This document shows, piece after piece, positions 55,012 to 62,367 of a DNA stretch of 64,000 bases. The DNA comes from CAVPTL01 sp963708725 (GTDB lineage Bacteria; Actinomycetota; Thermoleophilia; Gaiellales; JAICJC01), in contig CAVPTL010000010.1 of NCBI GenBank assembly GCA_963708725.1, positions 328,479 through 392,478 of the forward strand. The letters are read 5' to 3'. Position numbers and translations under genes: made by a program. The notes beneath the pieces were generated by a model. That model did no database searches. It was not told the DNA's origin and was given only the letters and a program-made list of their open reading frames with translations. How positions within the stretch are numbered: position 1 is the stretch's first letter; each line of letters opens with the position of its first letter.

Positions 55012-55054
55012 TGTAATTACAACCGACGATAGAAGATGGATCCGGTTGTGTCAA
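55012..55054 (-). promoter_or_regulatory. Promoter and operator of the nine-gene lactonase/LsrK-like operon
   Basis: Minus strand -35 TTGACA (55049-55054), 17-base spacer, -10 TATCGT (55026-55031), then the palindrome TGTAATTACA (55012-55021), which abuts the AGGAGG ribosome site. It keeps the TGT-N4-ACA frame of the other island operators but lacks the central CG. Strong promoter by sequence. Confidence 0.7.
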
Positions 55055-55076
55055 CCGTGGTCAGCAGGCGACGAAG

Positions 55077-55763
55077 CTACTGGCCGTAGTAGGCCGTCGG
55101 GCCGTGCTTTCGCAGGAAATGCTTGCTATGCAGCGCCGACCCGAGCGGGGCCACGTCGGGGCCCAACATCACCGTGTGGTAGGCGGTCAGGGCGATCTGC
55201 TCGAGCGCCGCAGCGTTCTCGACCGCGTCGGCCGGATCGACCCCCCATGCGAACGGTCCGTGCGAGGCAACCAGCACTCCCGGCACCGCAATCGGATCGA
55301 GGTCGGTCATCGCCTCGACGATCGCATTGCCGGTCGCGGTCTCGTAGTCGCCGTTGATCTCGTCCGTCGTCACAGGCCGGGTCAGTGGCACGTCAGCCGG
55401 GAAACTGTCGGCGTGGGTCGTGCCGAGACACGGAATCGGCCGCAGCGCCTGTGCCCAGATGGTGGCCCAGTTGGAGTGGCTGTGAGCGATGCCGGCGATC
55501 GACGGGAACGTGTGGTAGAGGACGAGATGCGTGGGCGTGTCGGACGACGGCTTGAGGCCGGCGAGGTGCTCCCCGGTGCCGAGCGACACGACCGAAACGT
55601 CCTCGGCGGTGACGGTGTTGCACGGGATCCCGCTGGGCTTGATCATGACAACACCGGCGAGCCGGTCAACGCCACTGACGTTACCGAAGCTCAGCCTGAC
55701 GAGGCCGGCCGCAGCAAGGCCGCGATTGGCCTCGGCAACGGCTTGACGCAGGTCTTCGCTCAT
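55077..55763 (-). CDS. araD: L-ribulose-5-phosphate 4-epimerase (AraD-like class II aldolase fold)
   Basis: 228 aa, MSEDLRQAVAEANRGLAAAG with GAGGAGG upstream. AraD landmarks: LSFGNVSGVDRLAGVVMIKP, SSDTPTHLVLYHTFPSIAGI, the zinc pair in AHSHSNWATIWAQALRPIPC, GTTHADSFPADVPLTRPVT, DYETATGNAIVE, third His in ASHGPFAWGVDPADAVEN, and the AraD-style end HGPTAYYGQ. Links L-ribulose-5-P to D-xylulose-5-P. Divergent from the LsrF-like gene; both share an operator. Confidence 0.88.
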   Translation of the reverse strand: MSEDLRQAVAEANRGLAAAGLVRLSFGNVSGVDRLAGVVMIKPSGIPCNTVTAEDVSVVSLGTGEHLAGLKPSSDTPTHLVLYHTFPSIAGIAHSHSNWATIWAQALRPIPCLGTTHADSFPADVPLTRPVTTDEINGDYETATGNAIVEAMTDLDPIAVPGVLVASHGPFAWGVDPADAVENAAALEQIALTAYHTVMLGPDVAPLGSALHSKHFLRKHGPTAYYGQ

Positions 55764-55837
55764 CCCACCTCCTCACGCTCGTGCCAGTCCCATGCGCCCT
55801 GGTGGACGAGTGACCGCTGGAGTAGTTGATGGGACAC

Positions 55838-55886
55838 TTGCCTGTACGAACAGGCTGATGGTAAGGTCGCCGCTGGGTAATGTCAA
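55838..55886. promoter_or_regulatory. Divergent promoters with one operator, araD / lsrF-like
   Basis: Minus strand: TTGACA (55881-55886), 17 bases, TACCAT (55858-55863) for araD. Plus strand: TTGCCT (55838-55843), 18 bases, TAAGGT (55862-55867) for the LsrF-like gene. The palindrome TGTACGAACA (55843-55852) falls inside the plus-strand spacer and just after the minus-strand -10, so one bound regulator would control both. Confidence 0.7.
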
Positions 55887-55923
55887 GCCACACGGCTACG
55901 GGCCGGATTGAAAGGACTTCCAC

Positions 55924-56820
55924 ATGCCAGAAGCCGATCGAGAGGGCAAGAATTTTCGCCCGGGTGTCGCGCCCGGAGATGAAGCGGGATTCCTCAAGGG
56001 GTCGAACGCCTACGACTGGGGGATGACCAACCGGCTGGCGGGCATCTTCCGGCCGCAGACCGGGCGCACCGTGATGCTGGCGATCGACCACGGGTACTTC
56101 CAGGGGCCGACCACCGGCCTCGAGCGGGTCGATCTCGACATCGTCCCGATCGCGCCCTATGCCGACGCCTTGATGCTCACGCGGGGCATCCTGCGCTCGA
56201 CGATCCCGCCCACGTACGGCGGCGGCGTGGTCGTCCGCGCGAGCGGCGGGCCCACGATCCTCAAGGATCTCTCCGACGAGCAGCTGGCCATCGACGTGGA
56301 CGAGGCCGCCCGCATGAACGTGAACGCAATGGCGGTGCAGGTGTTCGTCGGCGGTGAGCACGAGACCCAGTCGGTTGCCAACCTGACGTCCCTGGTGAGT
56401 GCCGGCTATCGCGTGGGCATCCCTGTGCTCGGAGTGACCGCCGTCGGGAAAGAGCTCACCCGCGACGCTCGCTACCTGGGGCTGGCAACGCGGGTATGCG
56501 CCGAGCTGGGAGCGCAGATCGTGAAGACCTACTACGTCGAGGAGGGATTCGCCGACGTGACCGCCGGCTGCCCGGTGCCGATCGTGATGGCCGGTGGCAA
56601 GAAGCTCCCCGAGCTCGATGCGCTGACCATGGCTTACCGAGCGATCCAGGAGGGTGCTGCCGGCGTCGACATGGGTCGCAACATCTTCCAGTCGCCCCAT
56701 CCCGCGGCGATGATCCAGGCGGTCTCGGCGGTGGTGCACGCCGACATGCGCCCGGAGGAAGCCTTCGAGCTGCTGCAGGATCTCACGCATCAGCAGGCCG
56801 CGGTGACCACAGCTTCGTGA
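55924..56820 (+). CDS. LsrF-like 3-hydroxy-5-phosphonooxypentane-2,4-dione thiolase
   Basis: 298 aa, MPEADREGKNFRPGVAPGDE, ATG 55924 with AAAGGA upstream. From memory of E. coli LsrF the similarity is strong throughout: DWGMTNRLAGIF, TVMLAIDHGYFQGPTTGLER, LTRGILRSTIPP, QVFVGGEHETQSVANL, AELGAQIVKTYYVEEGF (catalytic Lys), GCPVPIVMAGGKKLPE and GVDMGRNIFQS. LsrF transfers an acetyl group from phospho-AI-2-derived dione to CoA, giving DHAP and acetyl-CoA. With the LsrK-like kinase in the same island, a related C5 diketo phosphate is the probable substrate. Stop overlaps the RPE start (GTGA). Confidence 0.85.
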   Translation: MPEADREGKNFRPGVAPGDEAGFLKGSNAYDWGMTNRLAGIFRPQTGRTVMLAIDHGYFQGPTTGLERVDLDIVPIAPYADALMLTRGILRSTIPPTYGGGVVVRASGGPTILKDLSDEQLAIDVDEAARMNVNAMAVQVFVGGEHETQSVANLTSLVSAGYRVGIPVLGVTAVGKELTRDARYLGLATRVCAELGAQIVKTYYVEEGFADVTAGCPVPIVMAGGKKLPELDALTMAYRAIQEGAAGVDMGRNIFQSPHPAAMIQAVSAVVHADMRPEEAFELLQDLTHQQAAVTTAS

Positions 56821-57503
56821 AGCGAACCGCGCGCGAGCTACTCGACACCGCTCCGGCGATCAGCGTCGGTGTCCTGAGCGGTAACCTGCTCGAGCTGGGC
56901 GCCGAGCTCGAGCGGCTCGACGGGGTGGGAGCCGGCATCATCCACATCGACGTGATGGACGGCGTCTTCTGCCCGCCGATCACCGTCGGCGCATCGTTCG
57001 TCGGCGCGATCCCGGAGCGGTTCGTCACCGACGTGCACCTCATGATCGACGAACCGCTCACCAAGGTCGACGCCTACGTCGACGCCGGGGCGGCCATCAT
57101 CACCACGCATGTGGAGGCGACGCGGCACCCTCACCGTGTGCTGCAAAGCCTCGCAGGCACCGGCGTTGTCCGCGGCGTCGCACTCAATCCAGGCACTCCG
57201 GTATCCGTCCTCGAGCCGTTGCTGGACGAGCTCGAACTGGTGCTGCTTCTGACCGTGAATCCCGGCTGGGGTGGCCAGAAGCAGGTTTCGACGACTCCCG
57301 GGCGGATCGCGAAGACCCGCGAGTTGCTGGACGGACGTGAGGTCGTGCTCGCAGTCGATGGAGGGATCACGCCGGCCAACGTCGGCGCGGTGACCGCGGC
57401 CGGCGCTGACATGATCATCGCCGGTTCGTCGATCTATGCCGATGGGACGCCCGCTCAGACCTATCGAGAGCTTCTGGGGAACGCCCAGGCGGGGCGGGCC
57501 TAG
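56817..57503 (+). CDS. Ribulose-phosphate 3-epimerase family protein
   Basis: 228 aa from GTG 56817, coupled to the LsrF-like stop. Metal and active-site pieces of RPE all present: IIHIDVMDGVFCPPITVG, VTDVHLMIDEP, LLLTVNPGWGGQ, LAVDGGITPANVGAV and MIIAGSSIY. Interconverts ketopentose 5-phosphates, or a close analogue. As a second, pathway-linked copy next to lsrF-like and araD, it may act on a branched or rare pentose phosphate. Confidence 0.87.
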   Translation: MKRTARELLDTAPAISVGVLSGNLLELGAELERLDGVGAGIIHIDVMDGVFCPPITVGASFVGAIPERFVTDVHLMIDEPLTKVDAYVDAGAAIITTHVEATRHPHRVLQSLAGTGVVRGVALNPGTPVSVLEPLLDELELVLLLTVNPGWGGQKQVSTTPGRIAKTRELLDGREVVLAVDGGITPANVGAVTAAGADMIIAGSSIYADGTPAQTYRELLGNAQAGRA

Positions 57504-57678
57504 CCGATCACCAGCTGGTGGTTGACGACCTCGTCGGGCGCGACCTTGATCAGCGCACCGTGCAGGCTCCGGCTCCCAGGAACTTGCGCCAGCATTGATC
57601 CGCACCGTGCACATCAGAGGCGTGGTAGACGAGAACGCTGTCGTCAGGCCCACGGCTGCGGCGCCGGCCAAGTTTCAC
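57500..57678 (-). pseudogene. Remnant of a metallophosphoesterase gene (start and tail, body deleted)
   Basis: Downstream of the GntR gene, a GTG at 57678 opens a 42-codon frame with VLVYHASDVHGADQCWRKFL, the N-terminal metal motif (DxH) of a calcineurin-type phosphoesterase family. It stops at TGA within about 130 bases. In another frame the next bases read LHGALIKVAPDEVVNHQLVI followed by G and a stop at 57500, which looks like the C-terminal strand pair of such a protein. The whole middle (over 150 codons in relatives) is absent. Stop overlaps the convergent RPE stop (CTAG). Confidence 0.55.
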
Positions 57679-57700
57679 GGTCGGCGCTTACCCACAGCGG

Positions 57701-58540
57701 TCACGCGCGCTCGTTCGCCGGCCAGCGACGCTCGCCGTTCTCCGGAACAGGCTCTGCCGGAAGGCCCGGCATCCTCTGTGTCCGCACAACCTCAACCTCG
57801 ATCCGGATCCTGTCGGTGCGCAGCCACGTCTGGAAGAAGTGAAACGGCGTGCCGTCGCGGTCCCACGACACCGACTCGATGAACGTCAGCGGCGTGCCGG
57901 ATTTGACGTCCAGCATGCGGGCGATCACAGCGGGAGCGTGCGCGGCCTCCAGCACTCGCCGGCCGCCATACACGGTCACACCGGCGTACTGCTCGAGCCG
58001 GTCGTAGAGCGATCCGTCCTTGTCGCCGAGCGACAGTGCCGCCTCCGCATACTTGCCGGGGACGAAGTCGCGCACGTGCAGCGCGACCTGGCCATCAACG
58101 AACCGGAGCCGCTCGAGCACCGCTCCCTCACTCTCGTCAGGCAGGTGCAGCGCCTCGGTGGCCCGATGCGGAAGCACTGCCTTTTCTGCCTGGAGCACCT
58201 TGGAGGTGACGTCGACGCCCAGGCGGTCGACCTCTTCGTGGAAGAACCCTTCCGAGGACTGGAGCAGCCACGAGCGCTCGCGAGCATCCGCGACGAACGT
58301 CCCGTGGCCCTTCACCCGCCGGATCAGGCCCTCGTTCTCAAGACGCTGAAACGCCTGGCGTACGGTCGCCCGTGATACGTCGAACTCGCTGCACAGGTCA
58401 GACTCTGATGCCAGCCTCGCGCCGGCTGGCAAGTCGCCCTTCACGATGCCAGCGCTCAGAAGTCGAGCCAACTGGTAGTACAACGGAATCGGCGACTGTC
58501 TATCGATTTGTGCCCCTGCGCCTGCCACCATCAATCTCAC
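57701..58540 (-). CDS. GntR family regulator with UTRA domain
   Basis: About 279 aa; GTG 58540, or ATG three codons later. Winged helix: PIPLYYQLARLLSAGIVKGD, ASESDLCSEFDVSRATVRQA, GLIRRVKGHGTFVAD. UTRA domain with EGAVLERLRFVDGQVALHVR, FVPGKYAEAAL, VTVYGGRRVLEAAHAPA and TFIESVSWDRDGTPFHFFQT. It sits in the middle of the island among operators of TGT-N4-ACA type and is the better placed candidate for the island repressor. No such palindrome is seen directly before its own start. Confidence 0.88.
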   Translation of the reverse strand: MRLMVAGAGAQIDRQSPIPLYYQLARLLSAGIVKGDLPAGARLASESDLCSEFDVSRATVRQAFQRLENEGLIRRVKGHGTFVADARERSWLLQSSEGFFHEEVDRLGVDVTSKVLQAEKAVLPHRATEALHLPDESEGAVLERLRFVDGQVALHVRDFVPGKYAEAALSLGDKDGSLYDRLEQYAGVTVYGGRRVLEAAHAPAVIARMLDVKSGTPLTFIESVSWDRDGTPFHFFQTWLRTDRIRIEVEVVRTQRMPGLPAEPVPENGERRWPANERA

Positions 58541-58609
58541 ATCCTGCCGTCGGTCGACCGAAATGCTCGTGAGTTTAGCAGCGAGCCTTCGGCTCCAGCG
58601 CCGTCACAC

Positions 58610-59647
58610 CTATGGATAGATGGCGTCGGGCTCCATGAAGTCCAGTGCGTGTCCACTCCCCGACTCGATCACGCATTTGAACGAGGGTTCGGTGTCGAGG
58701 TAGTACCACTCGATGTGGTCTCCGATACGGCCCGATGCCGTGACTTCGAGGCCACGGTTGCGGAAGTCCTGCTTCACGTCCTCGGACTCACTCTCGGTCT
58801 TGAACATGACCGCGATCGAACCGATACCTTCGCCGTCCTTATCGAGCATGCGCTGCCACGGGCTATCGCCGCCGGTTGGCTGGAGCAACTCGAAGTTGAG
58901 ATCGCCGACCTGTACCTCGGCCCACCGCAACTGGAAGTAGTCACACGGGGCGCCATCCATGGTGCAGTCGTGCATGATCACGTCGCCGTCGGACTCGAAG
59001 ATCTTCCACGGGCCCCACCCGAACGCGTCGTGGTAGGCCTTCATCGTTGCCTCGAGATCGCGAACGACCACCGACACCTGCGTGATGGCATAGTCCCTGC
59101 CCGCGCTCGAGTCCGTGCCCTCCGGTGGATACACCTGAATAGGCTTCATGAAGTCGAGGGCGTGTCCGCTGCCTGACTCGATCAAACATCCGAACTTGTC
59201 CTGGGTGTCGAGGTAGTAGTACTCGATGTGGTCACCGATATTGGCCTTCATGGTGACGCCGATGCCGAGTTTCTCGAACTCGCGCTTGACCGTGTCGGAC
59301 TCCTCGATGGTGTCGAACATCACCGCAATCGACGCGATCCCGTCGCCGCGCCGATCGATGAACTCCTTCCACAGACTCGGTCCATCGCCTGGTTGTAGCA
59401 ACTCGAAGTTCATGTCCCCGACCATCACTTCAGCACCGATGAGGTTGTACGCGGTGGGCTCACCCCGAAGCTCCGTGCTGTGATGCAACGGCTCGCGGTG
59501 GTCATACACCTTCCAGCCGGACCAGCCAAACGCGCGGTGATACTCCTCCATTGTCGACTGAAGGTCGGTCACCGCCAGGGATATCTGAGTAACGTTGTAT
59601 TTCAGACCCGCCATCCCTGTTACGTCAACACTCTTCGGGTGCGTCAT
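58610..59647 (-). CDS. Fused double VOC-module protein
   Basis: 345 aa from ATG 59647 (MTHPKSVDVTGMAGLKYNVT) with AAGAGGAG upstream. Two full VOC modules, residues about 17-165 and 180-345. Each has the landmark set of the single protein at 50373: AFGWSGWKVY / AFGWGPWKIF, FELLQPGDGPSLWKEF / FELLQPTGGDSPWQRM, GDHIEYYYLDT / GDHIEWYYLDT, and IESGSGHALDFM twice. In both modules the His pair of LHHVA is replaced (IASIAV, IGSIAV), so the usual metal His is lost. Clear internal duplication of a module still present singly in the same island. Confidence 0.82.
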   Translation of the reverse strand: MTHPKSVDVTGMAGLKYNVTQISLAVTDLQSTMEEYHRAFGWSGWKVYDHREPLHHSTELRGEPTAYNLIGAEVMVGDMNFELLQPGDGPSLWKEFIDRRGDGIASIAVMFDTIEESDTVKREFEKLGIGVTMKANIGDHIEYYYLDTQDKFGCLIESGSGHALDFMKPIQVYPPEGTDSSAGRDYAITQVSVVVRDLEATMKAYHDAFGWGPWKIFESDGDVIMHDCTMDGAPCDYFQLRWAEVQVGDLNFELLQPTGGDSPWQRMLDKDGEGIGSIAVMFKTESESEDVKQDFRNRGLEVTASGRIGDHIEWYYLDTEPSFKCVIESGSGHALDFMEPDAIYP

Positions 59648-59679
59648 CGATGCTCCTCTTGTTGTTTTGATATCGCAAA

Positions 59680-59801
59680 CTATTCCGGCGGAATCTCCGC
59701 ATATGCCACTTCGATGTTCGTGCCCTGGCGCCGTCTGATGCCCCACGCGACGTAATAAAATATCCCGACCCCGGGCTCGCCGCACCCTGTTCAGCCGCCA
59801 T
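59680..59801 (-). pseudogene. Remnant of a membrane permease gene (start codon and C-terminal tail)
   Basis: A strong ribosome site (GAGGAGGAGCTC) and ATG at 59801 start MAAEQGAASPG. In a second frame (59769 to 59680) follows VGIFYYVAWGIRRRQGTNIE, then VAYAEIPPE and a stop. This looks like the last membrane helix and basic/acidic tail of an APC-type permease. Everything between is missing. It stands between an island operator (59841-59850) and the double VOC gene, where a transporter would fit. Similar to the stubs at 9500 and 57500. The tail match is by eye only. Confidence 0.45.
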
Positions 59802-59840
59802 GAGCTCCTCCTCGAATGCCACGCCATAACATCGTCCGCA

Positions 59841-59890
59841 TGTACGGACAAGCACGGGCCGAGCATCGCATGCGGTGCTTCGTGTGTCAA
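59841..59890 (-). promoter_or_regulatory. Promoter and operator of the double VOC gene
   Basis: Minus strand -35 TTGACA (59885-59890), 17-base spacer, a weak -10 GATGCT (59862-59867), then palindrome TGTACGGACA (59841-59850). The leader to the VOC start at 59647 is about 200 bases and consists of the permease remnant. Confidence 0.55.
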
Positions 59891-59900
59891 GCCTGCGATC

Positions 59901-60395
59901 TCAGCCTGGTGGGTAGGTGGCCACAGGGTCGAGCGCCGCGGCGCTTCCCACCCACACTTCGGTCACAATCGGTTTGGTGTCCATGTAAAAGAACGGGATT
60001 TCGCCGCACCAGGCGCTCAGCAACTCCCCGTTGGCGTGCTCGCCCAGCATGGCGTGGAGTGCGTCAGCCTCGGCCTGTGTCTCGACCTCGTAGCCAAGGT
60101 GATGGACGCCGTCCCCATGGAGGTCGTGCCAATCGCGGAGCGGCCCCTGGCCCTCGAGCGGCTCCAGGACCTCCATCCAGATCGGGCCAACTCGTGCCTC
60201 GGCGCCGAGCCAGGTGAAATTCGCCGGCTCGCCCCGCACCCTGAGGTCATGCAGCCACGGAGCGCGGTACTCGTATATGGCCCAGGGGCCAATGCCGAGG
60301 TCGTCAGCGTAGTGGCGGATCACGCTGTCGAGGTCGCCGACCACCAGCGCAACCTGGGACACCATGTACGCGGGACGCTGGTTCAAGCCGGCCAC
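59901..60395 (-). CDS. VOC-family protein, single module, leaderless
   Basis: 164 aa, GTG 60395 (MAGLNQRPAYMVSQVALVVG). One VOC module: YADDLGIGPWAIYEYRAPWL, MEVLEPLEGQGPLRDWHDLH, VHHLGYEVETQAEADALHAM and IPFFYMDTKPIVTEVWVGS. Unlike the double protein it keeps the His pair (VHHLG). Diverged from the modules at 50373 and 58610. The start codon lies 6 bases after the -10 box. Confidence 0.8.
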   Translation of the reverse strand: MAGLNQRPAYMVSQVALVVGDLDSVIRHYADDLGIGPWAIYEYRAPWLHDLRVRGEPANFTWLGAEARVGPIWMEVLEPLEGQGPLRDWHDLHGDGVHHLGYEVETQAEADALHAMLGEHANGELLSAWCGEIPFFYMDTKPIVTEVWVGSAAALDPVATYPPG

Positions 60396-60401
60396 TCGGC
60401 C

Positions 60402-60430
60402 ACCCTACCAATGTTCGAACAATCGGTCAA
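60402..60430 (-). promoter_or_regulatory. Leaderless promoter with perfect operator, VOC gene
   Basis: -35 TTGACC (60425-60430), 17-base spacer, -10 TAGGGT (60402-60407), 6 bases to GTG 60395. The spacer contains the perfect palindrome TGTTCGAACA (60412-60421). The -35 box includes the TGA stop codon of the upstream lactonase-like gene (60427-60429). Confidence 0.72.
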
Positions 60431-62367
60431 GGCTCGCACTGCGCGAAGTCGATCACGGCCGTGGCGTAGGCCGCGACCTCGAGCTCGCCCGCCAGATTCA
60501 CCGGCGTGCTCGATGCCAGCCACGCCTCGGGATCGGCCGCCGCGAGGTCAGCCGTGGTGATGTCGAGCACCCGCCAGCTGGCGGCGCCCGGTCCCGCGTC
60601 GAGCGTGAACGCCTGGGGGTCGGGCGTGACGTTGGCCAGCACCATCCGAGCGTTCGTCCCGGCCCGAAGACCGAAGCCGACCACCGCCAGCGGGTTAGAT
60701 GAGCGAACGGGCACAACACTGCTCGTGGGGAGGTCGGCGAGCGCCCGAAACACGTGATAGACGGGATAGACCGTGCCCGGAGACGAGTGGAAGAGCTCGG
60801 GCGCAGCGGCACCCTCGTCTCTCTCCGCCACCCCTTGCCAGCCGACGGTGCCGAAGTACGTGATCGAGTCGGGACATGCTTCCCAGAGACTGGCGAGGCT
60901 CCCGACGGTCCACGCGGCGCAGAAGAGCGACGACTGGCGCGGGTCGACTGCATACGGGAGCCCGGAGTCGGCCAGCAGCTGGTCCGGCGCGTCGGGGTTG
61001 AAGCGCGGGCGCATCGTCACCGGCGAGACGGCCAGCGGGGTGGCTGCGGCAAACGTCGCCCGGGCGGCGCGCACGACCGCGCCCTGCACCGCGAGCGTCT
61101 CGACCACGGAGCGTTCGTCGAACGAGTGCACCTGCGCGTTGATGCCGAACGCCACGCCGTCGCAGGTCGCAGGTTCGGGCCGGTCGCGGTTGACGTCGGC
61201 GAAGTTGAGGTCGGTGCCACCGTAGACGGGCACGGAACCCGCGAGCGCGTCACGGACACGCTCGGTGAGCTCGCCCGGCGTCACGAACTGCCCGGTCTCG
61301 AAGACCAGCAGGCGGACGATCGGCAGCACGTCCACCGCTTCTCGGAGCGTGTCGAGCTCGGCCTGGCTCGGCGCTCCCGCGAGGTGCACGGCCAGCTCGA
61401 CGCCGGCGTTCAGCTCGCGGGCGTCGAGGGCGGCGCGCTTGGCGTCGGCAATACTCGACGCGTCGATCCCGGGCAACTCGACGCGGAGGTGCGCCAGTGC
61501 CAGGGGCCGCAAGATGTCCGCCTCATGCGGCGAAAGCGAGCGATCCGCGAGGGTGTGGCACAGGCCGAGGGACGGGGCCGACACCTCGCCGTTCCAGTCG
61601 GCGGTCAGCGCAGTCCGGTCCCCGCGAGCCCGCCTCGGCGCGCGCAGGGCGAACGGCGGAGTGACCACCAGCCGCTGGCGGATCATGTCCCCGGGCTGCG
61701 CGTGGCGCATGCCCAGTGACATCGGCGTGCTGTAGGTCTTGAAGGTCGCGTCGGTCCAGTTGCGCTGATCCTCGATCTCGAAGAGGTCGCCCTCGAACGT
61801 GAACCGAAGCTCGCCGCCGGGCGGAAACACAGAGAGCTCCGAGAACGGCAGCGTCATGGCGTAGAACTCGCCGTCCATCCACGCCTGAGGCGCGATCTCG
61901 GCCTCGGGCAGCACGGCGCCGTGGTAGCCGAGCTCGGTCTTGACGCGGTAGGGAAGTCCGCCGAACCCGCCCGGGCTGAGCAGGTTGATGCCGATGCGCG
62001 CGTAGTCGAATTCACCGCCCGAGACGCCGTCCATGACGAACTCGAGCGTCCCATCGGCGTGGGCGCGGGCAGTGCCCTGCCAGGAAAAGTCGATGTCGCC
62101 GACCTGGTGGACCGAGCGGCAGGTGTAGGTGACCACGTCGTCGTCCTGGTGCAGGTCGGATTCGACCAGCTCGCCCACGAGCGTGTCCCACACAGGGTCG
62201 CGGATGCCGACGTAGAGCCGGCTGATCACCTCGAAGCCGTCGATGCGCACGTTTCGCAGCGAGCGGTCCTCGATCTCGAGCGAGATCCGCCCGACCTCCA
62301 CGGCGACGCTCGACGGTGCGAGCTCCGTCCGGCCGACCAGCCTGATCGCGTCCTCGGCGGTGCTCAC
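60427..62367 (-). CDS. D-apionate-lactonase-like family protein, paralogue 3
   Basis: 646 aa, GTG 62367 overlapping the PLP-protein stop (GTGA). Largest of the three paralogues. N-terminal domain VEVGRISLEIEDRSLRNVRI, signature FEGDLFEIEDQRNWTDATFK, STPMSLGMRHAQPGD, central YGGTDLNFADVNRDRP, VSPVTMRPRFNPDAPDQ, TYFGTVGWQGVAERD and an extended C-terminal beta domain. Same operon as an NTF2-like protein and a D-threonine-aldolase-like protein. Family assignment from memory; substrate probably another sugar lactone. Confidence 0.6.
   Translation of the reverse strand: MSTAEDAIRLVGRTELAPSSVAVEVGRISLEIEDRSLRNVRIDGFEVISRLYVGIRDPVWDTLVGELVESDLHQDDDVVTYTCRSVHQVGDIDFSWQGTARAHADGTLEFVMDGVSGGEFDYARIGINLLSPGGFGGLPYRVKTELGYHGAVLPEAEIAPQAWMDGEFYAMTLPFSELSVFPPGGELRFTFEGDLFEIEDQRNWTDATFKTYSTPMSLGMRHAQPGDMIRQRLVVTPPFALRAPRRARGDRTALTADWNGEVSAPSLGLCHTLADRSLSPHEADILRPLALAHLRVELPGIDASSIADAKRAALDARELNAGVELAVHLAGAPSQAELDTLREAVDVLPIVRLLVFETGQFVTPGELTERVRDALAGSVPVYGGTDLNFADVNRDRPEPATCDGVAFGINAQVHSFDERSVVETLAVQGAVVRAARATFAAATPLAVSPVTMRPRFNPDAPDQLLADSGLPYAVDPRQSSLFCAAWTVGSLASLWEACPDSITYFGTVGWQGVAERDEGAAAPELFHSSPGTVYPVYHVFRALADLPTSSVVPVRSSNPLAVVGFGLRAGTNARMVLANVTPDPQAFTLDAGPGAASWRVLDITTADLAAADPEAWLASSTPVNLAGELEVAAYATAVIDFAQCEP

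Noticed and set aside
57522..57882. Plus-strand frames over the gap between RPE and GntR genes
   Set aside because: They are Arg/Ser/Pro-rich and unlike any family. The minus strand of the same bases carries the phosphoesterase motif instead.
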